The notes: generated by a model not told the origin, from the sequence alone. Shown: positions 1-11,862, numbered from the stretch's first letter. The stretch is DNA of 64,000 bases from Incurvaria masculella (GCA_946894095.1 OX335650.1:3906001-3970000), one strand, 5' to 3'. Made by a program: numbers and translations.

Positions 1-165
1 TCCAAAGCAAAGTTGAAAAGTCTGATTTAAACCTCACTGTGGTATAAGAATTGTACGTTCGTTTGGGTGAATGTGTGTAACACGTTTCTTAGGGTTAGTT
101 TAGTTTGTTAGTTACATCTTAAAAAGATGTTCTTACGAAGAGAGATAATGTTCTTATAAAGAGAA

Positions 166-453
166 GTCATCAGGCATAGCTTATTTAATCAAGATTTATA
201 ATCTATTTGGTTTTTGTTAGATTTTTTACTACAGCGGTCGTGGTTTACTTTTAGCTATAAGTCGTTTTGTAATTAAAATTTTTGTAAATCTTACCAAATC
301 ATACACTATGCACATTGTTTTTTTTGTGGACATGTTGCATCTTCCTCATCACGGAGCCTGTCTTTTTCTTTGAAACAGAGAAGGTCTCATTGCGCAACAG
401 CACGGTTTTGTACCGTGCCCGCGAATGAGTTTGTCCCGCCGGGTTGGGCCACA
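166..453 (+). repeat. Interspersed repeat R1, copy 1
   Basis: This stretch matches the reverse complement of 16610-16900 almost throughout. Shared landmarks are the CCGTGCCCGCGAATGAGT segment and the GGACATGTTGCATCTTCCTC segment. No coding potential or terminal repeat is evident, so the class is unknown; a LINE tail or a MITE fragment are both possible. Confidence 0.7.
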
Positions 454-464
454 TTAATAGACTA

Positions 465-1006
465 GGAGGTCGCGACAAAAATGGTAACCATAACGTAAAT
501 GGCTGAAACTGGATTCACGGGATAAAGACCAACCCTCGGAAGCTAAATGTGTCGGTCTGCCTGCGCCAGGTGGTTGCGTTACCTAGATAAGTCTTCTGAA
601 AAAGTAGTTTTCGATACAAGAAAAATATATAATAAGGCAAATGGCTACAAATAATACAGGATAAAAGTACCAGTACATGCTTACTTAGTAATACCAAAAC
701 TGAACAAATCTTTGGTTGTATTTCGTAGTTATAGGCGATTTAGGTAACAGATATAACTTTAGGTATATTTATATATTAAATTATAAAACCGACTGGTTAT
801 TGTTGCATAATGAATAGGTATCAATATATCCAGACAATAAGTATATTCATCAGCGGGTACATACTAACATCTATTTTGTATTGCCAATCTAGCTATGCAA
901 ACCACTTGGCGCAGGCAGACCTGCCTTTTAAGCATCAGAGGGTTGGTCTCTAACCTGTGAACCCAGATTCAGCCATTTACGTTATCGTGACCAAACATGT
1001 CGTGAC
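465..1006. mobile_element. Foldback MITE with long terminal inverted repeats, copy 1
   Basis: The left end (GGAGGTCGCGACAAAAATGG) and right end are inverted copies of each other for roughly 130-150 bp, around an AT-rich centre. A second copy is at 25656-26220. No transposase is encoded, so this is a non-autonomous element. The superfamily cannot be assigned because a clean target duplication is not visible. Confidence 0.7.
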
Positions 1007-1137
1007 ATAGTTATAACGAGCGATACTTTAATAGGTCTGTGGGTGAACCCTGCATCTCCCTGTTGGTTTTTTTTAATAAAAAATATTACCTTATGATGCT
1101 ACTTAACTATCTGTTCTTACCTAAGTATTTAACTTTC

Positions 1138-1482
1138 GAGCGGTTCGTAGCAAAGTGGCGCGGGGACACCAGAGGTCTGGGTTCAATTCCTCGTTCCGAC
1201 ATGCACCACTTTCTTTCTCTTTCTGAGTTCGATAAGTGCATTTAGTCACGAATGCGAGCTGCTCCATGGTTCGGAAACCATGTAAAACTGTAGGTCCACT
1301 TCCCATACTAGGTGGTAGGGCTTAAGCCCGCCCGGGTTGGTACCATCGCATTGGATGAAAAGATGGTCGGAACGGCAATAAAAAATTGTCCGTGTTTTCC
1401 ATCCAGTTCAATGTAGCCGTGCTCATAAAGGGCAGGTCATGGCACCTAATTCCTTTGGGAATGTGGTTATCAGCCATGTAGG
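1138..1482 (+). mobile_element. tRNA-derived SINE, family A (type 1 head), diverged copy
   Basis: The head carries an A-box-like segment and a B box (GGTTCAATTCC). The shared family body follows: the CTTTCTTTCTCTTTCTGAGTT stretch, GGTGGTAGGG, GCCCGCCCGGGTTGGTACCA and the TCCAGTTCAATGTAGCC end. The A-rich tail is lost. The complete copy at 8589-9011 serves as reference. Confidence 0.75.
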
Positions 1483-1555
1483 CGTTTTTTGGCCCATTCC
1501 AGCCACTTTATCATCAAAGCTTCTGACGCGAAATTCATAAATGCATGGATCAGCC

Positions 1556-1585
1556 TTAGATGAAAAAGGAATCTTTTTCATCTAA
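1556..1585. repeat. Short perfect hairpin
   Basis: Thirteen-base inverted arms (TTAGATGAAAAAG and its complement) flank a four-base loop. It lies between two SINE copies; no function is implied. Confidence 0.6.
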
Positions 1586-1591
1586 GGGATC

Positions 1592-1755
1592 AGCTCGCAT
1601 TCGTGAATAAATTCTTAGACTAAATTCACTTATCTAACTCAAAATAAGAAAGAAAGCTTAGAAAGAAAGTGGGGTGCATGAACGGGGCGAGGATTTGAAC
1701 CTAGACCTCTGGTATGCTAGGCAAGTCCCCCGCGCCACTAGGCTACGAGCCGCTC
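1592..1755 (-). mobile_element. SINE family A, 5' part
   Basis: Reading the minus strand gives the head (GGCTCGTAGCCTAGTGGC, with A box TAGCCTAGTGG) and a B box resembling GGTTCAAATCC, then the start of the body. The 3' half is missing. Confidence 0.75.
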
Positions 1756-2165
1756 AAAACCGAGGTGAAGAATGTAATTTAATTTAATGTGAGGTAGTGT
1801 CTTCACCTGCATGTCTCTACGGTAGCCCGTGGAGGTGAAGAATTTACCTCCATGCGGTGACCACGGCGACTCGTCAACAAAGAGGTTGCCATGACAGAAT
1901 ATGTTTGATTACATCGCTTACGTCAAATTTCCATGACCATCGTTGGCTTTGTATTGATCGTTCCCTCACTTCCGAACAACTATTGATAATAATCACATTA
2001 CCAAAGCACAATACATTCACCACAAGGCATTCATTCGCGAGGTATGAAATTTGATATTCTATGGGTAAGTCGAATCAACAATATTACTTTCTTAGAATAA
2101 GGATTTGGTAGTGCAATATGAGTGCAATTCCAAAGAAGAACCTGCTTAGTTTACTGTTCATGTAG

Positions 2166-2577
2166 AGAACTTGCTTTTCATGCGAAAGATCTGGGTTCAA
2201 ATCCTCCCCCCGGTCATGCACCACTTTCTATCTCTTTCCGAGTTGGATGAGTGCATTCGTTACGTATGCGAGCTGTACCATGGTTCGGAACCCATGTTAA
2301 ACTGTAGGTCCCCTTCCCCTAAAAGGTGGTAGGGTTAAGCCCGCCCGGGTTGGTGCCAATGAATTGGATGAAACTATGATTGAAACGGCAATGAGAAATC
2401 GTCCGTGTTTTGCAACCTGACATAGATGGCTAATATCACAAAACCACCATTATGATATTAGCCCAATACACCACATTCCCGAAGGAATTAGGTACCATGC
2501 CAGGCCATTGAACTGGATGGAAACTTTCCATCCAACCCGTTCAATGTAGCCATGCTCACATAGGGAAGGTCCTTGTA
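2166..2577. mobile_element. Composite of SINE family A fragments
   Basis: A plus-strand copy with B box GGTTCAAATCC runs to about 2410. Part of a minus-strand 3' end (GATATTAGCCCAATACACC) follows to about 2520, then a plus-strand 3' piece. The arrangement suggests insertion of one SINE into another followed by rearrangement. Confidence 0.65.
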
Positions 2578-2756
2578 ACCAAAATTAAAGTCTGTTGGCA
2601 ATCCTGAACATCCAAATCATCGTGTCAAATGGAAGTCGAAGTGCCAAGGAAAAAATGTTCGCGTTTTCGTTTTGATGAATATGAATTATGTATATATGAG
2701 GATGGTTGTATTTTAATTTTAAAATTATCACTAACCAGTGATTCAGCACTCCACGC

Positions 2757-3235
2757 TTAAGGCCCTGGTACTAGCCAAAGCGCAAAGTTAGACGAGGCAC
2801 CCCAAGTTAACTAACTAAGTCTGACGATTATAAGTGTCATTCTTACAATATATGATTCCTTGTCTAGGAATCGACCTATTTTCGTTAATGTATGTTACCT
2901 TTTTCTATACAAAATACATTGCGGAAACGGTGTCCATTTCCGAACTTTTTTGACTAAATGTAGAAATCTAAAAGCAAATGGAATTTTTTGTTTATGCATA
3001 TATGCTGTTTTTGCTTATATCTAGAAATCGAATTACTTTCAGATTTCTAATGAGAAAAATCAACTTTTTTATTTTTATTATTATTCAAATAAATGATAGA
3101 ATAAAAAAATATTAACAATCCATTATCAGTCTGGAGTTCTATTTGGATTTGCTGAAGCGTTTCACTACACATTATTACATTTGTTAAAAAGTGCATTTGT
3201 ATGGCGCGAGTAGTTGGCTAGTCCTAGCGCCTTAA
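2757..3235. mobile_element. 471-bp MITE with TTAA target duplication, copy 1
   Basis: TTAA flanks both ends. The termini GGCCCTGGTACTAGCCAA and its inverted partner GGCGCTAGGACTAGCCAA are about 18-bp imperfect inverted repeats. The interior is AT-rich and non-coding. A copy of identical length at 12820-13290 is nearly identical, so mobility was recent. The TTAA target points to the piggyBac superfamily, which is an inference because no transposase is present. The right end lies only 45 bp before the LRRC56-like start codon. Confidence 0.85.
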
Positions 3236-3279
3236 TGTGTCTCACGTGTCTAGTGAGTCTGCAAGTGGTGACGTGAGGG

Positions 3280-6200
3280 ATGCCCGCGCGGCAGGCGCCG
3301 TCCGTCGAGCTGGGCAGCCCGCCCGAGGCGCGCAGCCTGGCCGCCTCCTCCACCTCCGCCTCCGACATCTCGGGCGCCAGCTCGCCGGAGCCGCCGCCCC
3401 GGGTCACGCCTCTCTTCAGGTGAGCCTCTTGGTGATGGGAGATAATAAGGTACCGGGAACAAGGTCAGAAAGTTAGCAAGGGGACTTTTGCGCCACTTGC
3501 CGTGAATTCGCGTAAAGTGAGGTAGATGTTACTTCAGGACGAAGAGGGTTACTCAAGACCAGGCAGCTATCTAGAACACAAACGCACACAAGGTCATATT
3601 ACAAGAACCCTGGCCCGACGTCTCCTCTCTGCGCAGCATCATTACTACCACAGAATTGAGGATAGGCTAAAATGTTGTGCTACGTTTATGTTAGTAAAAT
3701 AAATTAACTGAGACCGCCGCCACATTTAGCAGCAGTTGAGTCCTACTGATACGTACTTGTTGTTGGAAAGAAATGGCTCTTGTGAGGTTTGCTTTTGCAA
3801 GAATTAAAAGTTCTCAAAGACGATGGGGGTTTCTACAATGCTCTCGTCTCGAGGGGAAGTTGGTAGCGAATGGTCGCGTCTAAAGGCGGTCGTGTGGTGG
3901 TGCAGGGCGCTGTCGATGCCTCCGCCGCCGCCTCCGCAGCCGCTTGGCCAAGAGGAGTTGGAGCGGCGACTGCCAGGGTTCCGCCGGGTCGTGCTGCCGA
4001 GGGAGCCCACGCTCGTAGAGCTGCTGGTAATCACATAATCCTCCTCATGGCTGACATTTGAGACACGTCACAGTAGGCCACAGTAAGTAGCTACTGAACT
4101 GGTCCGGCGATGGACGAACGCGGATGAAGTTGGTCAGAAGAATGATATTTTAAGTATAATCTATCGAGTAGCTACTTACAGGGCTGCTTAGTCTAATGCC
4201 ACCTATACTACTATCCTCGTATTTCTGAGACATACCTGCATATTCATTTTATTGTATCAATTTACAATCGTAAATTTATAAAGTTCATACTCCCTGGGGC
4301 GGGGCGGGGAAATTCATATTTCCAGTTCATAACCTGGCTATGCTCACCGTATTCAAGCGCATACAATTATTTGTGAGTCCATTGCTGTGTCACCTAGATA
4401 TTCCCGAAGTCTAACAACACTGAATTATTGGGTTATTTCCACGGAGGATGGAGTTTTTTCGCTGTGTACTGACAACACTCGAAGATCAAAGCTCGAAAAC
4501 AAACCGGCGCACGCCAACTGGCATCAAGCAAGGGTTCGAGGCGCTATAGGTATTCACCGCCTCGCGACTCCGTCTGCAGAAGGCGAGCAGCGGCGCGCGC
4601 ACCGACGAGGAGGTGCTGTGCGTGCGCTCGGCGCGGCTGCGCGTGGTGGCGGAGCGCGCCGGGCTGCGGCGGCTGCACGTGTTGGCGCCGCGCCTGCGCT
4701 CGCTCACGCTCGACGGCAGCGCGCTCGGCTCGCTGCGCGACCTCGGCACGGGGCTCACACATCTTAAGGTACCTATGTCTGTTTAAGGCGAGCACCGGCG
4801 CGCGCACCGACGAGTGTCAAAGATATGAAAAGTAAAAAAGGCAAACATATTTATTACCACTGTTTTTATTACATCTTAATATGGTCAGTTTTTTCGGAGT
4901 TTTTTTACATTTCTTAAGAGTAGTCCTTGAATTCATCAGCCTCCTGATAACTAACTGATTTTGCGTCCGTTGCCTTTGGTGTGTGCAGGAGTTGCACGTG
5001 TGCCGCTGCGGGCTGAGCTCGCTGGACGGCGTGCTGGGGCTGGCCCGGCTACGCTCGCTGGACGCGGCCGGTAACCGCGTGCGCAACCTCGAGCCGCTTG
5101 CCGCACTGCGCCGTCTACACACGCTGGATCTGTCGGAGTGAGTGTATGCCGTAGACCTAGTATGCGCGTATATGGTGTACGCACACCCATAGCGGCCCCT
5201 GGGTTTGCTGGGACTGGCCAGGCTGCAAACGAAGCTAGTTCGTAACGAAGTTGACTTCGAAATATGGCGGTTGGCGCCGCGCCCGGAGATTGAGACCAGA
5301 GACGGAAACAGGAGAGCGTGTCAAGTATCTCAGTCTCTTCTGCATGTACTGTGGGTCGAGACCGGTACTCTGTCTCCTGTCTTGGTCGCACTGGTCGAAC
5401 TGGGAGCCTAATGACAAGTACCGGTCGCGGTCTCCTGCATCCGTCTCTGCGGTCGCGGCTCGAACTGCCACCTTTAAACCGCTCGAGTTGATTCCAGCAA
5501 CCCGATCTCGGCGTCGTGCCGGCTGTGGACGCTGGGCGTGTGCTCGTCGCTCCGGCGTCTGCGGCTGCGCGGCTCGCCCGCCGCCGCCGCGCCGGACTAC
5601 AGCCGGCGCGTCGCCGCCGCGCTGCCCGCGCTGCAGTACCTGGACGACGTGCCACTGCACGAGGCCGTCTGTACGTTGAGGTGTTCCCACTTGGTGGTGC
5701 AAGATCCTTTCGTACCCGGCTGATATTGTTTTAAATTAAGTACATATATTTGTTTTGACATAGAGATAAAATAATTAGGTTTTATGTTATGTCCAGTGAA
5801 CGATGGGCTTCCGCATAGTCCAACAGGATGGTTATAAGACTTTGATGACACCGTCCAACTCTAAAACGACGAGTGTCACTTCATGGAGTTGGACGGTGTG
5901 ACTAGAATGCTTCCATATGCCATGTTTCGTTGCAAAGTATCACAACTTTTCAATGTATATTTTGTGACGTGGGTCTTCCATGGCTCTTCCTCATTCGATA
6001 GCTCATGCTGCTGCCCAAAAGGGGTATTATAAGCCGATACGATCATAGCAAACTTCGTCACGAGGTCGTGATGGAACCCATGGACATTTAGCAATGTTCG
6101 AGTAGAGTAGAGAACGTTTTGCCATGTTGGTCCTATGGTAGAAATACGAAGGTGCATGGCGCATTCAATATATATAATTGTATTGTAAGGCACCCTGAGA

Positions 6201-9200
6201 TATTGCATCGTATATGAGCCATTCTATGGCTCGGAATGTATGGTCAGGTGTGTATTTTGTACAGTGGATGAGGTGGATGACATGTTGGGGTCGGCCTCCT
6301 CGAGCTCGGAGTCGGAGGAGGAACCGCATTCTGCAGCGTCTCCGCTTCCATCTCTGCACGGCTCCGCTGCGGAGACGCAGCCGGATCTCCAACAGGCAAA
6401 CCTTAGCTCTGTCACCATATAAGTTCTCAATCGTGAAATAAAATTTGCAGGACTTTCTCGAACCCGGATTCGGAGGAAGACCTTTATCATTCTATGTTTG
6501 TAGATCCTACATACACACAGCCTGATTTCCAACAGCAAACCGAATGTTCCAGTCCTATTACCGTAGCACAGCCTGATTTCCAACAGCAAACCGAATGTTC
6601 CAGTCCTATTACCGTAGCTATCAATCGTATTTCTTTAAAAATGTTCTCGAGATTTGGATGAGGAACCTCACTATTTTCCGCAGCCAGCGCCTTCCCTTCG
6701 TACACACAGCATGAGCAGGTTCATTTCTTCTTTACAACTTGTACCTCATTTGTTCAATGAAACAGCGGGAATCTTTCTCAAGCTCGAGTTTGCTGAAGGA
6801 ACTTCACCAAACTAATCCTTTCCGTCGCCTCCGCTATCGTTAGTCCAACTTAATTAGCAGGCTCGAATTAGGAAGAGTTTATCAAACATCCGGAGTGAGC
6901 TGATTGGATACTCTCTAGAATCCTGGATAATAATCTAAAAGGGGACGAAAACAAACCGTAGCTGGTTCATGAATTCCAAAGAAATATACTATTGCCACCA
7001 GTATTGTGCCAGAATGTTCCAGCAGTCAGTCAGTCAGTCAGTGTTTGCGTCCACTGCTGGATATACGCCTCTCCAATTATCATCCAGTCCTCCCGACCTT
7101 CAGCGGTACGGAACCACTGCTTTCCGCCGACGCACTTGATGTCGTCTCACCTGGCGGGTGGTCTTCCCACACTCTGTTTTCCTGTCCACGGCCGCCAGTG
7201 TAGGTCACGGTTACTCCAACGGCCGTCGTAACTTTGGCTGACTTGACCAGCCCACTGGCACTTGATCTTAGCCACCCGGTTTCCAATATCGACTACTTTC
7301 CAGCACAGCGATAAAAATACTTTTGGTCGAAGCGGCAATGAACTCCAATGGCGGGTCAGTGGTTGGGTGAAGTGCCAACGGGTCATCACGCGGGGCTGTT
7401 GCTGGAATGCAGGCGCCGTCGTCCACGGGGGAAACGACTGCTGCAGAGGAGGGGTGGCAGCGGAGGCCGGCCAGCGCCGCCGCCATAGCAGGCGCCCGGC
7501 TCCCTGCGACCCGCGCTCCTCCCCGGCCGCACTCCGCGCTGCCGACTCCTCATCCCGCCGCCGCCGCAGCCGCCGCCGCCCGCCGCGAACTCTCCGGCCT
7601 GGAGGTGTTGAACAGCTTGATCGGTTAGATTTTTTTACAAATTCTTAAGATCACTGAGTACTTACAGGTTCTCACTGCTGACTGGGATCCAACGCATAAA
7701 ACTGCGCTGCGAAAGATTTTAGGGTCACACCACAGGTGCGCAGATGATAGGCTCTCGCAGGAGTTCTAGTTGTTTGCCGGTACCGGTACTCATAGGTATA
7801 TTTGACATTCTCTTGCACCATCGCCAATTTTACAAAAAAATGCTAACCCGACTTAGATATGCTGCGGACATAGACGCCACAAGCAAATATAGTCGCAGAC
7901 GTTTTGTAAAATGTATGTTGATTTGCCGAGCGCATTTGAGAAGCACATTTGCGCGCGGTAACGATTTTTGGTCCGTGTGGCACACTTTCCATACGATTAT
8001 ATAGTCGGCGACCGCAAAGCAATTAAGAAGCATGATAGCGCGACAAGAGGTGCACAAGCTTTGCACCTTTAGCCAAGCAACAATTAGCTGTCAGTATCGG
8101 CATAGAGTATCGGGCAGGTGCAGCACACGCATTTCGCGCTTCGTAATCGCACTGAACTCCCACATAGGTACCGCTTTCATCCTAATGTCTCGAAGTTTTT
8201 TTTATTTGTCTGGCACTGATGTAGGTTTTGGAGGAACCTGTGGGAGGAACCCTTCAGTGTTGCGGCCGTTCAAGGTCGCTGATACTTCTGAATAAATATT
8301 TATGGACAAAATTGAACCACCTCCAGTCCAAAATGTTGCCATGCACAAGGGCATCTATTTGCACGTTGGTCTGCATGGCAGATGCGGAATTCCGCAACAG
8401 CAGCAGTCGCCTGACGTCTGGAGCGCCGGTGTGCGGGGGAGGGGGCAGCCTTGCGCGTGCGTTGCGTGCCTCCTCCGCCTCCGCCGCCGCCACCACCTCC
8501 GCCCCCTCCACCCCCGCCGCCCTCGCCTCCACCAGCCGAGAGCCAACCGCAGGTTGTTATGATTGGGTGTACCTATAGATAGCACAACCTTTTTTATTTA
8601 TTTATTAAAGCTGACATGGACATACCACATAACTACTGTTATGATATTAGCCCAATACACCACATTCCCGAGGGAATTTAGCGCCATGCCAGGACCTTAC
8701 CTTTATGAGCACAGCTACATTGAACTGGATGGAAAATACGGATAATTTTTCATTGCCGATTCGACCATCTTGTCATCCAATGCGATGGTACCAACCCGGG
8801 CGGGCTTAAACCCTACCACCTAGTAGGGGAAGAGGTCCTACAGTTTTACATGGATTCCGAACCATGGAGCAGCTCACATTCGTGACGAAATGCACTTATC
8901 GAACTCCACAAACTCAGAAAGAGAAATAAAGTGGTGCACGTCGGGGCGAGGAATTGAACCCAGACCTCTGGTATGCTAGTCTAGTCCCCGCGCCACTAAG
9001 CTACGAGCCGCTCAAGCATCTACTGCGTCTGACTGATATGAGTTTTGCTTGCATAATGATGGATTCACGTGGTTAATAATTATTTCCTTGTTCAGATCGT
9101 TACTTGGTTTAATTATTGGTCATTTCATTACGCCAACGACTTGCTTGATATTAATTATTTTATTTTCAAACTCGATTTGGGTCTTTCTCCATCTAGACGA

Positions 9201-10621
9201 TCGCCAGCACCTGAGAATCCACTGAGTTCCAGGCCTCGAGCGAGTAAGCGCTGGACCTTTACTTTTGTCATGTATAGGCTACTTTACTTTGCGAAAGCAA
9301 AGTGAAAACCTGCCGCTCCTAGGCCACGACCACTGGTCGACCTACCTATACGTGTGCCACCCCTACGTTCTATAAATCGCGGCCTTGACAAAATATTGGG
9401 AAGTCCAACGCTGTCACGGGTAATGGGAATGTAAGTCATTGTATAAACTTTATCCATCCAGACCCGAGAGGAGTACCATCGCTAGCAGCGGAGATCCCGC
9501 CTGGTGCGCGGGCGCACGCAGACGCCTGGGTCAGATTCCGAGAGGCCACCGGGTGAGACAATACCTCTCGACTGCTGGCACATAGTATTACTTCCTGCTC
9601 ACTCTATCACACGCTTATCCACTACTCTACTCTATCCATCCACGCAGATACCTGGGTTTCCCACAATCGGCAATCCCTATCCCATACTAACCGTATCCTG
9701 ACGTGAATTCGGTAGTAATGTCGTTGGATCTTGTAAACAATGCCTAGGTAATTTATTAAATAAATGATATTTACAACATTACCTGAACCTTTTAGGTATT
9801 GTACACATAGAATGCCTAGGTATTCTTAACAACAATGGATTAACAAATTGCCGGTAACATTATTACGGTACCATTTTGTTTTTTAAATTTTTATTTCATG
9901 TTTTTGAAGTGCGGAATGTAATAAAAACACATATTTTTGTGTGCATCAAATTTTTGCCGCTCTCTAACTCTTACTTACTACGACAATATTCTGAGTCTAA
10001 AATGTTAAAGCTATGCAAAAAGTTAAGATCGCTTGAAGGGAATAGTTAGCTGCGAGCATCTCCCCTCTAACGAATGCACTAGTGGTGAAAGAGTATGAAG
10101 CGGGGAGAGGGGGGTAGGTACACGACTACACTTATACATATACATATGCTAGCTATAACGCTCAGATGAAGTGACGGCAGGGGAGAGGTGGAAGCAGTTC
10201 TGTTACGGATTTCACTTGTTGTTTTTTTTATTTGAGTCCATGCCCACATCCTTCCTTCCCAATAGGTACTTATCTCTTTGTAAATAAAACAATATTAATA
10301 ATATACATATATGTATTTAAACATGATGAACAAAAGTTTCATTTCTATTGCACGTGGCATCCACGCGGATTTTTTTTTTATTTGCGTGCTTTTCAACTCT
10401 TACGTTTACTCAATTTCAGGATAGAGCTGGATCTCGATTTCGACGAGAGAATCATAGAGGAAGATCCATCCGACGTGTTGTCTCGCCTCGAGGAGATAGA
10501 GAGAGGCACAAGCCAGCGACTGCGACGGGAAGCTTCGCAGAAGATTTACGAGAAATCAGACAATGACAAAGATGTCTCCGAAATGGCGCACAACTTGGTG
10601 GCGGGCGATTCGGCTGGATAG
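3280..10621 (+). CDS. LRRC56: LRRC56/ODA8-like leucine-rich-repeat protein, 14 exons
   Basis: Hand-spliced exons: 3280-3419, 3906-4026, 4580-4768, 4989-5137, 5498-5670, 6265-6395, 7413-7604, 7668-7735, 8225-8274, 8382-8552, 9208-9243, 9462-9503, 9648-9702, 10420-10621. They keep phase and give 572 codons plus TAG; human LRRC56 is of similar length. Residues about 88-257 form leucine-rich repeats, visible as LRSLTLDGSAL, LGLARLRSLDAAGNRV, LHTLDLSDNPIS and a capping LPALQYLDDVPLHEAV. An acidic Ser/Glu segment (residues about 258-300), an Ala/Pro-rich middle and an acidic tail (IELDLDFDERIIEEDP) follow. LRRC56 and Chlamydomonas ODA8 act in transport and assembly of outer dynein arms of motile cilia, which in an insect would mean sperm flagella or chordotonal neurons. 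The ATG at 3280 follows an in-frame TGA six bases upstream. The exon 6 donor would be GC rather than GT. The small exons 8-13 are the least certain. Confidence 0.75.
5846..5902. repeat. Hairpin in LRRC56-like intron 5
   Basis: Arms TGACACCGTCCAACTC and GAGTTGGACGGTGTGA are about 15 bp, inverted and nearly perfect, around a 24-base loop. It may be the remnant of a small foldback element. Confidence 0.55.
6445..6840 (+). repeat. Decayed tandem copies of the LRRC56-like acidic exon
   Basis: Three diverged echoes of exon 6 (6265-6395) follow it at about 6455, 6643 and 6775. Each starts with a TCGA...CGGAGGA-like segment. Some keep the CAGCCTGATTTCCAACAG end that mirrors CAGCCGGATCTCCAACAG of the exon. 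Positions 6518-6619 hold a near-perfect 51-bp duplication inside the first echo. Stops and frame changes make these non-coding. Confidence 0.5.
7020..7300 (-). pseudogene. RTE-type LINE, C-terminal fragment
   Basis: Minus-strand translation gives KCQWAGQVSQ, WRPWTGKQSVGRPPAR and, after a break, IIGEAYIQQWTQ. This is the characteristic end of arthropod RTE-like reverse transcriptases (GRPP.RW..D ... GEAYVQQW). Frames are broken. The (ACTG)n tract at about 7023-7043 is the microsatellite tail typical of such elements. It lies antisense in intron 6 of the LRRC56-like gene. Confidence 0.75.
8589..9011 (-). mobile_element. SINE family A (type 1 head), full length
   Basis: Best complete copy in the window. 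Read on the minus strand it has a tRNA-like head with A box (TAGCTTAGTGG) and B box GGTTCAATTCC, then CACTTT...TCTCTTTCTGAG and GGTGGTAGGG. GCCCGCCCGGGTTGGTACCA, the TGAGCACAG/TTCAATGTAGC segment, GGCTAATATCATAA and an A-rich tail (8589-8611) follow. The boxes are the internal RNA polymerase III promoter expected of a tRNA-derived SINE. It sits in an intron of the LRRC56-like gene, antisense to it. Confidence 0.85.
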
Positions 10622-10816
10622 TGAGACTCCTCAGGGAGAAGTATTTTGGAATACGTAATCCGGGCAATGAATCGCCTTAAATGGAACCACAGATAATTAT
10701 GTAGTTATAATGCATATCTTGTAAAAAAGAAGCCTTACTTTTGTTTTACTACTAAGGTAATAATTGCGTAGCAGTAGGAAGGGCTGAGGTTCTGTTATAT
10801 GATCTTTTTGTTGTTT

Positions 10817-10826
10817 AATAAATAAA
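10817..10826 (+). terminator. Polyadenylation signals of the LRRC56-like gene
   Basis: Two overlapping AATAAA hexamers lie about 195 bp after the stop codon, followed by T-rich sequence. They are the best candidates for the 3' end of the transcript. Confidence 0.6.
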
Positions 10827-11059
10827 TGTTTTTAATTTTTGTATTTTAATGTATTTATTTATGGGGATGGTTTAAGGTTTTATTTGTTTAAAGAATTCTA
10901 ATTAGATATATTATTAACTGGGAGAAGTGTCTGTAACAATATGATTTGAAAACATTACTTCGTTCGTTATAACTGTTGGAAAATAATGTTTTAAATACGC
11001 GGCATATGGCGTAGGCTACGACCTCATAAGGTGCCCGACGGTGCCCATGCGCTTTAGAA

Positions 11060-11330
11060 CTTTTAAGGGGGCTGCGAAAACCATGCCGGCCGACCAGGTG
11101 CTTCTTCACACCACGTTTGAAGGAAGGTTGTACTTTGGAGGAAATACCTCGGCAGGGAGTGCTTTCCATAGTTTACCGACCCTATTTACTTAATCTGTGG
11201 ACCCTTAAGATCAAGGATCTAGAGGATCGGTTGGTTCTGATTTTATGAATGTCGACAGTGAACGGGTGGATTTCCTGCCTGCTCCGCGTTGTGTGATGGG
11301 TAGAAAGGGGACGGAGGAACAGCGTTATGC
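11060..11330 (-). pseudogene. LINE C-terminal remnant
   Basis: Minus-strand translation shows HHTTRSRQEIHPFTVD, IRTNRSSRSLI and, after a frame change, SFKRGVKKHLVGRH. This resembles the conserved C-terminal tail of insect non-LTR retrotransposons, after the reverse transcriptase. Stops interrupt it, so it is dead. Confidence 0.55.
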
Positions 11331-11344
11331 TGTTGACTGAACTG

Positions 11345-11477
11345 CTAGCTCGCATTCGTAACGAAATGCACTTATGCAACTCAGAAAGAGAAAGAAAGTG
11401 GTGCATACCGGAGCGAGGATTTGAAACCACAACCTCTCTCATGAAATACATGTCCTCTAGCCCCTACACCACGAGCC
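11345..11477 (-). mobile_element. SINE family A, 5' fragment
   Basis: Minus strand: a GGCTCGTGGTG-like head, weak B box and the TTTCTTTCTCTTTCTGAGTT body start, then truncation at GCGAGCT. Confidence 0.65.
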
Positions 11478-11862
11478 TTACAAAAAAATCATGAATTTCA
11501 TTTCATTTCTTTAAACTTTTTTGGTAGTCAAACTGCACAAAGTTACGTCAAAAACTGAATGACACCCGGATTCGATGTATAGAAGAATCCGCAAAGAAAC
11601 TAAATGCTACTGCCAATTTTTGGTAGAACAGTTTAAGGCAAAGAACAGAAACAAAAGAAATACCCACCCTCAGTGCAAATGGATTAGAAATAGAACTTAC
11701 TCAACTAACAATAAAATGTATAGTCAAAAAGTATTATCTGGTGTTAAAGCCGTCGTCGACTTAACAACCTATGTCGGGTGTATAAAGCCTTCGTCAAATT
11801 ATTGATTGAATGCTCTACGATTACGGTTGCCAAAGCTTAATTTAAGTATCAATCTTATCATG
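11478..11862. other. Intergenic; short repeat related to 36121-36240
   Basis: About 11590-11700 resembles 36121-36240 (shared CTAAATGCTACTGC and GTAGAACAG segments), so it is an old interspersed repeat. The reading frame here shows no recognisable domain and is not called a gene. Confidence 0.35.

Noticed and set aside
3237..4061. Alternative plus-strand frames across LRRC56-like exons 1 and 2
   Set aside because: Only the frame of the called exons agrees with donor and acceptor phases.
4951..5655. 234-codon minus-strand frame over LRRC56-like exons 4-5
   Set aside because: Arg/Ala-rich antisense shadow of GC-rich exons; the plus strand has clear LRRs and splice sites.
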